The notes beneath the pieces are model-generated. The model did no database searches. It worked only from the letters and a program-made list of their open reading frames with translations, and had not been told where the DNA came from. From positions 135,789,490 through 135,853,489 of the forward strand of contig NC_133396.1 in assembly GCF_047511655.1 (NCBI RefSeq): a DNA stretch of 64,000 nt, in the 5' to 3' direction. The position numbers and the translations under genes are program-made. Origin of the DNA: Castor canadensis. Its lineage: Eukaryota; Chordata; Mammalia; Rodentia; Castoridae. Below are positions 50,056 through 60,824 of this stretch, piece after piece. Positions within the stretch are counted from its first letter, which is position 1; each line of letters starts with the position of its first letter.

Positions 50056-50465
50056 TGTTAGTGACTTTTTATTGCTGTGACAAAATACCTGAAAGAAATC
50101 AGCTAAAATGAGAAAAGATTTATTTTGGCTAACTTTCACAGGATTCAGTCCATGGTCACTTGGTCCCATTATTTTGAGTGTTAGGCAAAGTCAAACGTCA
50201 TAGTGAAAAGGGTGTGGTAAAGAAGAGCTGCTCAATTTATAACTGCCTAGAAGCAGAGAGACAGAGAGAGACCAGGAATAAGGTAAGCCTTTGAAGGTCC
50301 TAGTATTAGTGAATCTGTACCACTGATAAGTCCCCCCCATCATAATTTTCACCACTTCCCAATAATACCATCAAATTATCAATCTACCAATGGATTAGTC
50401 ATTTGATGAAGGAGCTATCATGATCCAATTGCTCCCCAATTCCACCACCAGTGGGGGGACAAAAT
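50056..50465 (-). mobile_element. MaLR-like LTR, near full length
   Basis: Reversed it runs 'gatcatgatagctccttcat', 'ctaatccattggtagattga', 'taatttgatggtattattgg', 'gaagtggtgaaaattatg', then the purine/pyrimidine-rich centre, then 'tggactgaatcctgtgaaag', 'agccaaaataaatcttttct', and 'caggtattttgtcacagcaa', 'taaaaagtcactaacaca'. The order and AATAAA signal fit a MaLR-type LTR. It shares its blocks with the elements at 4.4, 8.2 and 51.2 kb. Only the LTR is present. Confidence 0.65.
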
Positions 50466-50839
50466 CTCTGTTTCATTTTTTTAATGTATAAAAATACAAT
50501 TATTGCAAGTCCTTCTGGCAATGGCTAAGTTAAGAAGATTGGGATACACAACCCAAACCTCTTTTTAAACATTTTAAAAATGTATATACTCCAAACAATA
50601 GAACAGATTTTGTAATTTTAGAAATACATTTAAAACTTTTTAATGGGGAACATGAATGTTCAGTGTATTGAATATGAGGAAATAAACCTAACATAGAGTT
50701 TTCCAGGGTCAACCATGAAACTATCTTTATCAGAAGTCAGAAAATAATCAAATCAATTTTTTTCTATCTCAGTCAAATTTGTTCCACCATAATTAATGTC
50801 ATTATTATAATGGATATGTACTTTTTCTGTATCAGTCAG

Positions 50840-51036
50840 CACTTTTTTGTGGTACAGGGATTTGAGCTCAGGGCTTTACATTTGCTAGGCCGGTGCTTTA
50901 TCACTTGAGCCATTTGGCGATTCCTGTTTTGTTTTGGGTATTTTTGAGGTAAGATCTCCAGAGCTACTCTTGGAACTGGGATCCTCCTGATCTCTGCCTC
51001 CTGATAGCTAGGATTACAGGTGTGAGCCATTGACAC
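50840..51036 (-). mobile_element. SINE: ID-like plus one 7SL-like monomer
   Basis: Inverted ID-like part (50846-50915; 'ggtacagggatttgagctca', 'tttgctaggccggtgcttta') followed by one inverted 7SL-like monomer ('gatcctcctgatctctgcct', 'aggattacaggtgtgagcca'). This is the dimeric form of the local family. Confidence 0.85.
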
Positions 51037-51194
51037 AAGAGTAAGCATTAACTGAATTCATACCATACATGGCATGGAATTTTCCATTAACAGAACTACT
51101 AGTTCTTTCCAATCTAAAGATAATATCTAGATTTTTATTTCTTAAGATCTTATTGTCTAGAAAATTTTGTAGCCTAAATATTGCTTTGTGATGA

Positions 51195-52018
51195 ATTAGC
51201 TTTCCTGTCAACTTGGCTGGATTGAGATATGCCTAGGAGATTAATGAATCATACTTCTGAGTATGTTTGTGAGGGATTTCCAGAAACCATTAGGTTATGA
51301 GGACTCAGAAAGTAGTTTAATCCACTGATGTATTCAGAATTTGACTACACTACTGGGAAGTGGAGAAACTCCAGAATGTGGGAAACCCTCAGAACCCCCA
51401 AAGCCTCTGGGAAAGGAGCAGAGTCACTGCAGCTTTTGTGCAACAGCCCTAAGAGAGATTGCAACAGTCCAAGAGGACAGTTGCTGGGAAAAACCCAGTC
51501 CCCTTCCCCACTTGGGCTCGTAGCCATAGCAACGTGACAGCCAATCCCAGTACAGAGGCAGGGGAAATCTGGGGACTGCCATGTACTCCTTCCTGCTTTT
51601 CTGCACTGCTTAAATACTCCCTTCAGAAGATAAACTGTGCCATTGCTACCAGGTACAACCCTGAGATCGTGTGGTTATTTGCTGCTTGAGCACTCAAGGC
51701 CAGAGTTGGAGCCCCCACTGCAGCTGTGCTGCAGCACTAGGAGGTGAGCCTACTTCAAGGAAATAGCTCACTGGAGGTGCACCTTTGAAGGGTGCGTGGT
51801 GGCCCTGGCCGCTTCCTGTAACTCTGCTTGCTGGGTCCCATAGACGAGTATCTTTTCCTGTCTCCATGAGGTTTCTGCCTTGCTATGAGTGACAGCAATG
51901 GAACTTGCTGCCTGCGGACAGAAACCTCTGAAACCTGGAGCCAATGCAAATCACTTCTTCCTTGGTTGAATTTCTGAGGTATTTTGCCAAAACAATGAAA
52001 AGGAAGTCTGGCTACACA
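51195..52018 (+). mobile_element. MaLR-like LTR carrying an insertion
   Basis: The left arm (51195-51373) has 'tgtcaacttggctggattga', 'gtttaatccactgatg' and 'ctacactactgggaagtgga'. The right arm (51735-52018) resumes with 'ctaggaggtgagcctacttc', 'cacctttgaagggtgc', 'acagaaacctctgaaacctg' and 'tttctgaggtattttgccaa'. The arms abut in other copies of this LTR type as I know them, so the 361 bp between (51374-51734) is inserted. Confidence 0.6.
51374..51734. mobile_element. Inserted element, possibly a solo LTR
   Basis: This is a GC-richer block inside the MaLR-like LTR. It contains a CCAAT-like 'agccaatccc' (51540), a TATA-like 'cttaaatact' (51610) and an 'agataaactg' (51628), an order compatible with an LTR promoter. 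Ends are unclear and no convincing short target duplication was found. The family is not recognised. Confidence 0.4.
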
Positions 52019-53149
52019 TGCTTCTTCTAAACTAAGACAATTTTCAAATAAACATAACATAGAAAACTTTCTATGATAACTTGATAAGAAAAGGAAGTAC
52101 ATTTTAAACATGTACTGAGAAGGAAAATGTATTTAACAGTAAGTACATGTGTATGATACCCTACACACACTTAATATAAATTTAGTGCAGAATAAATAAA
52201 AATAAGTCTCCCTACAGTTTTAAACTTGGAAACAGGTATTAGTTCCAATCATGTACAACCATTGCACTGAAGTTAAAGCAGTTGAGTGGCAGTGCCATGT
52301 GCCTTAAATTGTTCTTTTATTAAGGGTTCTAATGATCTCCAGAACATGAAGACTTAAACGCAAAGGGCACAGAGATAAATGTGCTAAGTAACACACCGTA
52401 AACTGCTATCTGATGACTTCTTACTGAATACCAAGATTAACAAAAGGGACAACAATTAAATGAAAATCACATTACTTAATTTTAGAAAATGGTCATCTTG
52501 ATGGAAGTCAGATCACTAGAAAGACAAAGACATATATTCTATTTGCTTAATTCCATTTTTAAATGACTTTGCTAATTTATAATCTAATATTTTGCTGATT
52601 GCATAATGAAATAAAATAATCAGTGTACTTAATAATAGCACATGAATACTTTTTAAAACCTTACTCTGATAAGGTTCTTACAATGAATATTTATTTTAGA
52701 ATTTACTAGATTTGAAATGGTTTTTTTCTACTCACTATTTTTCTAAATTTATGTAAGATTCTAGATTCCTAAATTGACAGGACTATTTTTGTTCACAAAT
52801 TTATGACTATTTTCAGTTAACTGTTTTTTTTTTTCTGGATATACATATACACCTATACTTTTCTGGGAAAAGTACCCAGAAAGATAATTTGTATATGCAA
52901 ATGTTCTTTTTGGAAGATAGATAAATCTCTTAATCATAAATACATATGTTTAAAAATATTAACACTAAATGAAGAAAGAATTTTCATTTCACAGGAAGAT
53001 TCCAGTAAGACATAAAAATAGGCTTTCATTTCCCACATTTACATAATCTCTTTAGTTTTGAGGTTTCATGAGAAAATTTCTCAGGTATTTTAATTGCTAT
53101 TTTTCATCTTTGACAAATAAGGATATGAGGTGATGTTTTATTTATATAT
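52019..53149. other. Unannotated AT-rich stretch
   Basis: No recognised features. Confidence 0.4.
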
Positions 53150-53425
53150 AAATTATGGAAAGTTTAAATCAAGCTAATTAATGTAGTCATCACCTCACTT
53201 TTTTTTCTGTGAGAATGTTTAAATTTCCTTTTAGCAATTTTAAAACATACATTACTGTTTCCTAAGGTCACCATGAATGGACTCAATCCATAAAACTTAG
53301 TCCTACATCTAACTGGAACTTTGTACACTTTGATCCACATTGTCCTCTCCCAGTCTCCTCCCACAGTCTGGTAACCAGCATTCTACTCTCAGTTTTTGAC
53401 ATGAAATTGAGACAGAGATTAGCCC
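53150..53425 (-). mobile_element. Old L1 3' UTR (L1M-type)
   Basis: Inverted blocks in order: 'aaatcaagctaattaatgta', 'gtcatcacctcac', 'gtgagaatgtttaaatttcc', 'ttttagcaattttaaaacat', 'actggaactttgtacacttt', 'gtctggtaaccagcattcta'. These match the common 3' UTR of old mammalian L1s. Confidence 0.75.
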
Positions 53426-53528
53426 ATGTCTGCATTTTGTAAGGTTTTAGATCCTTAAGAATTGTGTAAATATTACTGACAACTAATATGAAAAGTAGTG
53501 GCATATAATATTTATCTAAAATATTTGA

Positions 53529-53560
53529 AATTTTATATTTATTTAAAATTTTATATTTAT
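53529..53560. repeat. 14-bp tandem repeat, period 18
   Basis: aattttatatttat occurs at 53529-53542 and 53547-53560. Confidence 0.9.
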
Positions 53561-56125
53561 GAGAATGACAAACAAGAATGGATGTAAGTAGAGTATTGTC
53601 ATTGTTACAGGAATAATGCTTGGTTATTTGTGCTCAAAATGTAATGTTCAGTATTTCATAAATTAAAAGATTTATTCCTTGATGTCTTCACATGTGAAGT
53701 TAGAGAACATTAGATTCATGGTTTATCTAGGTGTTCTGTTTGTAGGACTTAAATTTTATCTGAAATATTTTATATCACAAGATAAGATCTTATGAATCAG
53801 CAAATGCATTTTGAGAATGGTGAGGTTATGGGAAGTCTTCAGAGAAATATTCAGTGACAAACATCATTCATCTTGTACATGATGAAATTGATATTCTAAA
53901 TCATTTTTAGCGGCTCCACAGAGTTCAAAGCTGTCCATGTGTTCATTCTTTATAGAGGTCATACTAGCAATGCAACAGCTGAAAAACGGTAAGGGAAGTT
54001 ATACGTTTCAAAGAGTTTAGAATGAGAATTTTTTAACTCTAAAGAGCTTCGCTATGAAAGGACATGGTAGTAATGCCATTTCACAAAACAGTTTTTATAA
54101 AATACACATAAATTGGTGGGGAAAAGTGAAAATTCTTATGAGCAAAATTATACATTCAGAATTAGATATCAACATATCTAAAGCATTCTGTTATTACTAT
54201 AATTGATTACCTGTAGTTATTTAAAATTAATATATCATACTTTCAAATAATTATGTAATTTCATATTACTGAATTTTGCACCAAAACCCATTACATATTT
54301 TTGGTATCTGAATGCTAACAATATTGGAAAAAGTCAGTTGCTCATTAAAAGGAAGCATTTTTTGCATCCTCACACAATTGTGAAGTTTCTAGATTAATAG
54401 AAATGCCTGTCTCTCATTTTTCCTAGGTCTGACCTGTAAGCTTTTCCCTTGCATTCTATGAAGTACCCCAAATTAGTTCAATAAATACCAGTTTTTCTTT
54501 AAATTAATCATGCTTGTTTTTTATTGTTGGTAACAGGAATAACCTTACTGATATAAAATCTCTTAGGGAATCACTTGTTAGACCTTCCTTTTCAAACAAA
54601 ATAACTAAAATAGAATACATTTTACATTTTTTTTCCACAGGTTCTATATATTTCTCACTCTAATAGTTTTTATCTGTATGAGATGACAAAACATATGTGA
54701 ATATTCTCATACAGAATATTTCTAATATATTTAAATATATATATATATATATACATATATATTCTTCCTTAGATTGTCATTAACAAGTCAAATATTATTT
54801 TTAATCACATGTATTAAACATGTATGCAAATTTGTAGCCACACTTAAATAAGGCAGAAGGACATCAGTGAAGACAAAATTAAAGAGAAATTTTTAAGAAT
54901 GGGAAGGTATAGAATAAAGAAAGATTGCAGTAAATTTTGATATACCATATTTATGGAAGGCTCTATATCCATTTCCTTTGAAATAATTATTTTTAAAGTG
55001 TATCTGCATATGTGAGAAGGATTGCCTTTTTCATGCACACTTGATTTAGAAATTGCTTTTTCCCTCACCAGCTTACTTCAACTATATTTATATTCACTGG
55101 AAAGAAGTCCTGGAACTCAGCCTAGCCACCAACATTGAAATATTGCCTCTAAAATCCAGTTCAAGTAGGAGGACAAGTTTGATGAATGAGGGACAGTCAC
55201 ATACTTACACAAGTTGAAGTTGGGCAATTGCAAATAGGAAGTCTACATGAAATACATGAAAGAATTCACAAAAGATCTGAAATTCACAATGCTGCAGACC
55301 ATTGTAACAACTCCAATTAGCAGAATAGCTTGTTGAAGTTGTTTAGGAGATAATTGCTGAAACTGCACTGAGAAAATGTGTTCAATACATACTGAAGGTA
55401 ATATCTAGATGTAGTAATAAATCAACAAAGTGCATTTGAAAGAAATGGAAAGTACTGTTAGCCTGACCCTTATCTTATTTTTTCATCAAATATGTGTTGA
55501 AACAAGGAATGCTGTGTGAGCACATTTTAGCTCTAATATAAAGTAAGTGTGATTAAAATGAGAATCAATGTGCAAATAAGGTTACTCAATGTGGTCTGTA
55601 TGTTTGCTGATGTGCTCTGAAAGACGTTGGAAAAGTCACAATTTAATTTTATCCAGTGTATGAAGATATATGACACACAGAAATATATTTTCACATAAAA
55701 AACTAATTTTCAAAATTGTAGTTTAAAAAAACACATAAATTATATAAATTAATTAATAGAAATATTTTACACATACATATTTCAATTCTACAGCATTAAC
55801 AACATGACTAGAATAAAGGACAAACATTTAAAGGATTATACTGTGAAATTTTATTTTAATATTTTTATGATTAAAGTAATGAAGATAAAAACAAAGTATC
55901 AAAACTTCTTGATTTTAATAATGTAGTAATCATTGGCAAATTTATAGTTTTCTTAAAATGTAAAACTGATTAGTATATTTAAAAAATCACAAAACAATGT
56001 ACTAAGCTCCCAACTAATCATTAAAAAAAAAGTAAATAGAAATGAGTAATCAACTGACTAAATTATTAAGGGATATTATTTAAAGAAAACAGCCAAAGTT
56101 AAAAGTTGGTCTTGAAAATAAAAAT
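53561..56125. other. Unannotated AT-rich stretch
   Basis: No gene or family recognised. A (TA)n tract lies at 54736-54766. Confidence 0.45.
54736..54766. repeat. (TA)n microsatellite
   Basis: Alternating TA with one interruption (tacata). Confidence 0.95.
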
Positions 56126-56127
56126 AA

Positions 56128-57352
56128 GCAATTAGGCAAGAAGAAGGAATAAAAGGAATACAAATAGGTAAAGAAACTGTCAAAATATCCCTATTTGCAG
56201 ATGACATGATCCTATACCTTAAAGACCCAAAAAACTCAATTCAGAAGCTCCTAAACATCATCAATAGCTATAGCAAGGTAGCAGGATATCAAATCAACAT
56301 AGAAAAATCATTAGCATTTCTATACACTAAAAATGAGCAAACTGAAAAAGAATGTATGAAAACAATTCCATTTACAATAGCTTCAAAAAAAATCAAATAC
56401 CTAGGTGTAAACCTAACAAAAGATATGAATGACCTCTACAAGGAAAACTATAAACTTCTGAAAAAAGAGATTGAGGAAGACTATAGAAAGTGGAGAGATC
56501 TCTCATGCTCATGGATTGGTAGAATCAACATAGTAAAAATGTCTATACTCCCAAAAGTAATCTACATGTTTAATGCAATTCCCATCAAAATTCCAATGAC
56601 ATTCATTAAAGAGATTGAAAAATCTACCGTGAAATTTATATGGAAACACAAGAGGCCACAAATAGCCAAGGCAATACTCAGTCAAAAGAACAATGCAGGA
56701 GGTATCACAATACCTGACTTCAAACTATATTACAAAGCAATAACAATAAAAACAGCATGGTACTGGCACAAAAACAGACATGAAGACCAGTGGAACAGAA
56801 TAGAGGACCCAGATATGGAGCCACACAACTATAACCAACTTGTCTTTGACAAAGGAGCTAAAAATATACGATGGAGAAATAGCAGCCTCTTCAACAAAAA
56901 CTGAACAACAGGTGTTGGAAGGATGCGGAGAAAAAGGAACCCTCTTACACTGTTGGTGGGAATGTAAACTAGTACAACCACTCTGGAAAAAAATTTGGAG
57001 GCTACTTAAAAAGCTAGACATTGATCTACCATTTGATCCAGCAATACCACTCTTGGGGATATACCCAAAAGACTGTGACACAGGTTACTCCAGAGGCACC
57101 TGCACACCCATGTTTATTGCGGCACTATTCACAATAGCCAAGTTATGGAAACAGCCAAGATGCCCCACCACTGACGAATGGCTTAAGAAAATGTGGTATC
57201 TATACAAAATGGAATTTTATGCAGCCATGAAGAAGAATGAAATGTTATCATTCACTGGTAAATGGATGGAATTGGAGAACATCATTCTGAGTGAGGTTAG
57301 CCTGGCCCAAAAGACCAAACATCATATGTTCTCCTTCATATGCGGACATTAG
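56128..57352 (+). pseudogene. L1 ORF2 relic with intact C-terminus
   Basis: Frame 1 (to 56904) holds '[14 protein letters not shown]', the RT catalytic motif FADD (56194-56205), '[19 protein letters not shown]' and '[14 protein letters not shown]', then stops shortly after the internal deletion. Frame 2 (to 57352) resumes with '[16 protein letters not shown]', the Cys-rich domain, '[19 protein letters not shown]', 'PMFIAALFTIAKLWKQP', and the natural C-terminus '...FSFICGH'. L1 ORF2p would supply endonuclease and reverse transcriptase. Here the endonuclease and most of RT are absent and the frame is broken, so it cannot act. Confidence 0.93.
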
Positions 57353-57731
57353 ATCAAGGGCAAACACAACAAGGGGATTGGACTTTGAGCACATTATAAA
57401 AGCTTTAGCACACAAGGGAGGGGTGAGGATAGGTAAGACACCTAAAAAATTAGCTAGCATTTGTTGCCCTTAACGCAGAGAAACTAAAGCAGATACCTTA
57501 AAAGCAACTGAGGCCAATAGGAAACGGGGACCAGGAACTAGAGAAAAGGTGAGATCAAAAAGAATTAACCTAGAAAGTAACACACATGCACAGGAAATTA
57601 ATGTGAGTCAACTCCCTGTATAGCTATCCTTATCTCAACCAGCAAAAACCCTTATTCCTTCCTATTATTGCTTATACTCTCTCTACAACAAAATTAGAGA
57701 TAAGGGCAAAATAATTTCTGCTGGGTATTGA

Positions 57732-57792
57732 GGGGGTGGGGGGAGAGGGAGGGGGTGGAGTGGGTGGTAAGGGGGGGTGGGGGCAGGGGGGA
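57732..57792 (+). other. G-rich tract, potential G-quadruplex
   Basis: Many G runs of 3-7 within 61 bp in the L1 3' UTR, far more than the four needed for a quadruplex. A matching tract is at 5411-5458, and C-rich counterparts are at 28049-28092 and 32519-32557. G-rich 3' UTR tracts are a known L1 feature. Confidence 0.8.
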
Positions 57793-57866
57793 GAAATGAC
57801 CCAAGCCTTGTATGCACATATGAATAATAAAACAATAAAAAAAAAAAAGAAAAGAAAAATAAAATA

Positions 57867-60371
57867 GACAATCTGGTAATTCAAAGCAAAAAAAGAAAAG
57901 GCAGATAAGCTGTACAAATAAATAGCTTTAGAATTTTTTTCCAAAAATTATCTAATTATAGATAAAAAAGAAAATCAATATTAGCATACATATTCAATAA
58001 CAAGGATTCTAGAATTATCTAGAATGATGGAATAGAATTTAACATCTATGTAAAATTGGAAATTACTTGGGAAAATAAAAACATCAGAAATTTCATAAAA
58101 AATAATTGCTTTGTCGATAAATGATCTCTCCTCTAAAAGAGCCAATCAATCTCAAATAGATCAGAGTGAATATGAAAAGTGTACCCTCAAGAACACGGTT
58201 TACCACAATACGTGCAGTTTCATGTTTTTCAGCAGGAAAATAGACTTACGCAGTGAAGTTAGTCATCATTTGTCTACATCATCCATTTATACCTAAAATG
58301 TTTATAAAAATCAAAACAAAAACCTTTACCTTGGACTGCTGTTCAAAATAGATTGTCAGGTAACAGCTATAGATGCATAATGACAGATGCATCAAGGAGG
58401 CTTCATGGCAAGTTGTAAAGGAGAATGGAATCTGTTCTTTCCTGAAAGCCTTTAGGAAAACATAGTTTTGTCAAGGAGATCCCTGGTAATCACCATACTC
58501 AGTACAGCAACCTGCATCCCCATGCAGGTTAGGCTAACCCTATCCCAAGATACCGTCCCCTCTGACATAATAAACACCTTTTTATTTATTTATAGATATT
58601 CTGATGTCTCTACCCTTTTTAAATATAATTTTTACATCATGAGTCATTTTCTTTTCTGTTTATCTGTAATAGGTATACATCAATTCCTCCCTGGTGAATA
58701 AAGTGAATACTAAATCCTGCAACATGTATATTTCAGATTATTTTCTAATTCTTCTGGATGTTTCTATCTTTGCTGACATGCATTTTGTTACACATGCTTC
58801 ATGTAAAGCTAAGCCTTGTATTGATTTTGCTTCCCTCCGCCTTAATTTTCATATAAGTGAAGCTACATATTGAAAACAAATACAAATCCAAAATTTGAAA
58901 TATAGTTCTATTGGATTATTCCAGCAACACAGTATGTGTATGAATAATGGATACTCTGATGATAAATGAAATGAACAACTATTTTCCTGCCAGAATGGAT
59001 AAATTGAGTAATTTATTCAATTCTGTTACATCTTCTATCATCATCCAAATTATTGACATTTTAAGAAATTTATAATTAGAAATTGAATTTTTAGGAGATA
59101 AAAGCTCTGAGTAAAATTAATATAATCTTCTTCAAAGTTACAAGGTAAGCACACAGATGCCAGTTGTAGCCCAGGCCTACCAGAATGTCAGGCACATTCA
59201 TAACCACTTGTGAAACTGGCAGAGATTCAGCTAAAAAATTACATGCTGAACACCTGCAAGAGAGATGGGATCGGGTAGATGAAAACAGGAATTAGTACTG
59301 TGGCATTTATCAATATATATTTATGCATCTTTTTCCAACTTATAAAGGTTTGTATTTGAGTAATTATATCTGTACCAGTCTACCTCCAACACTTAAGTAA
59401 AAGTCTGAATAGTGAAAACAAGAGAAACTATTATTCTCACCTTGTCTTGTGTTCAAGTTTCAAAAAACAATGATGTTCCAAGTTCAAAGAGAATATTTTC
59501 AAAGAGTTAAAATGTTTCTCAAAGAGTTTCAATGCTTCTCATTTTATAGAGTTCTCATTTTATGGTGTTTAATATGCATTTAGAGCCATATGTCTCTTCA
59601 GATTTGAAAGTCAGATGGAATGAGTCAAATAAAAAGGCTTTGGCATTTAGATGGTTATCTGTATATAAATTAATGTGTTAATTACACTTTCCTGAATCAC
59701 ATAGAGAGGCATTTGCTTAGAGGAGTCAATGCTAATTATGGATGGTGGGCACATTACTATTGACTATTAGAATCTTCTGCAAACTTGTGGGAATTGTTTG
59801 TGGCTATGCAAATGGAAATCGTTCAAATTTTCATATTAAAGAAAACAGACTGATGAAAGAGAATAAAGCATTCAGCAACAAATCCCACAATACTTGGAGA
59901 ATTTGCCTTACAAGTCTATTAAATTCTTAAAGTGAAACTATGTAACAATTGAAAATATTATATTTTAATCAAGTAGGTCCTCAACTTTGAACTGTAGTCT
60001 CAGGTTCAACTCCTCCATGTTGTTATTGGCACAATAATAAGTTCTAATATGTAATTGACAGGACATATCTTCAAGTTATGCTTATTGCTCTCAATTTAGT
60101 TCATTTCATTTACTAAGAGAGTTGCCTTTCCCAGAGCAAAAGATTCTCTTTGAGACTATATCTGCATTTGAATGGGAAGGCCTTCACTAGTATCTGAACC
60201 TTGACCCTGGCAGAGACAGAAATTCTGGTTTAGACTTTTATTCTACAATGTAGATAATGGTCAATTTATTAGTGTAAGTGTGTAGGGGAGAAAGGAAATC
60301 TTTGCCTTTTGGTGTTCTAGGTATTTGACTGGGACACTGCAGCAAAAACCAGATTAACAAAAGCATAAGAG
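57867..60371. other. Unannotated AT-rich stretch
   Basis: No gene or repeat family recognised. Local imperfect duplications of 'ttctcattttatag' lie at about 59536-59565. Confidence 0.45.
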
Positions 60372-60716
60372 TGTACAGGCAGTCCTTGATTCAAGATGGC
60401 CCCATTCACAATTCTTCTGACTCTTCTGCCATGATGCAAAAGCTACATACATTCAGTAGAAAGCCTACACACTTCAAATTTGTAATTGTGGTCTCTCCAG
60501 GACCAATGATACACAGTATAATTGTCTCTGGGGATGCTGGAAGCTACCTGAGAGAGACCAGAGGACCACAAAAGTAAAAGTGAGTACCCTGCAGTACCTA
60601 GCAATGCTGAGCTCTGTTTGGTAGGTTAGGTCTGTGAATTCATTTCAACTGGATGATACTTTCAATGTAGAGAGTTTATAAAGATGTAAATCTTCCATAA
60701 ATGAGGAGCATCTGTA
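60372..60716 (+). mobile_element. DNA-transposon-like (MITE-type) element
   Basis: The left end is 'tacaggcagtccttgattca'. The inverse complement of the right end is 'tacagatgctcctcatttat'. Both begin TACAG and share GC.GTCCT/GCTCCT, as in a common mammalian non-autonomous DNA transposon whose ends read 'acttacgatgg'. The internal motifs 'cattcagtagaaagcc' and 'tttggtaggttaggt' also fit. The family name is not certain to me. Confidence 0.5.
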
Positions 60717-60724
60717 TTTATTTG

Positions 60725-60824
60725 TTTATTTGCTTACTTTATTTATTGTGGTGCTAGGGTTAGAACTCAGGGTCTTGCACTTGCTAAGCAGGCACTCCAC
60801 AACTTCATCCTTGCCCCCAGCCCA
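60725..60824 (-). mobile_element. ID-like SINE
   Basis: Inverted body with 'gtggtgctagggttagaact', 'cagggtcttgcacttgctaa' and 'gcaggcactccacaact'. The T/A-rich left flank is the tail. Confidence 0.82.

Larger units (their letters stand above)
56127..57866 (+). mobile_element. Young L1, 5'-truncated, internally deleted
   Basis: It begins abruptly inside ORF2 RT ('gcaattaggcaagaag'). It runs through the post-RT region, the C-terminal Cys-rich domain, the ORF2 stop (57350-57352), the complete 3' UTR with its G-rich tract (57732-57792) and a poly(A) tail (57836 onward). About 0.58 kb of ORF2 is missing at about 56896-56910, judged against the copy at 28.86-29.45 kb. It is the best-preserved young L1 in the window. 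A possible target duplication (gaaaataaaaata / gaaaaataaaata) is too A-rich to trust. Confidence 0.92.

Noticed and set aside
51328-51689. Cluster of overlapping open frames on both strands
   Set aside because: The higher GC of the inserted LTR-like block lowers stop-codon frequency. No conserved domain is visible in any frame.
56206-57352. Possibly active L1 ORF2 protein
   Set aside because: The endonuclease and most of RT are missing by 5' truncation, and the remaining frame is broken by an internal deletion.
57836-57866. Target-site duplication of the 56.1-57.9 kb L1 (gaaaataaaaata type)
   Set aside because: Both candidate copies are A-rich and one lies inside the poly(A) tail, so the match cannot be separated from composition.
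57672-57944. 90-codon minus-strand frame with a hydrophobic, Pro-rich sequence
   Set aside because: It is the antisense of the L1 3' UTR G-rich tract; proline runs come from C runs.
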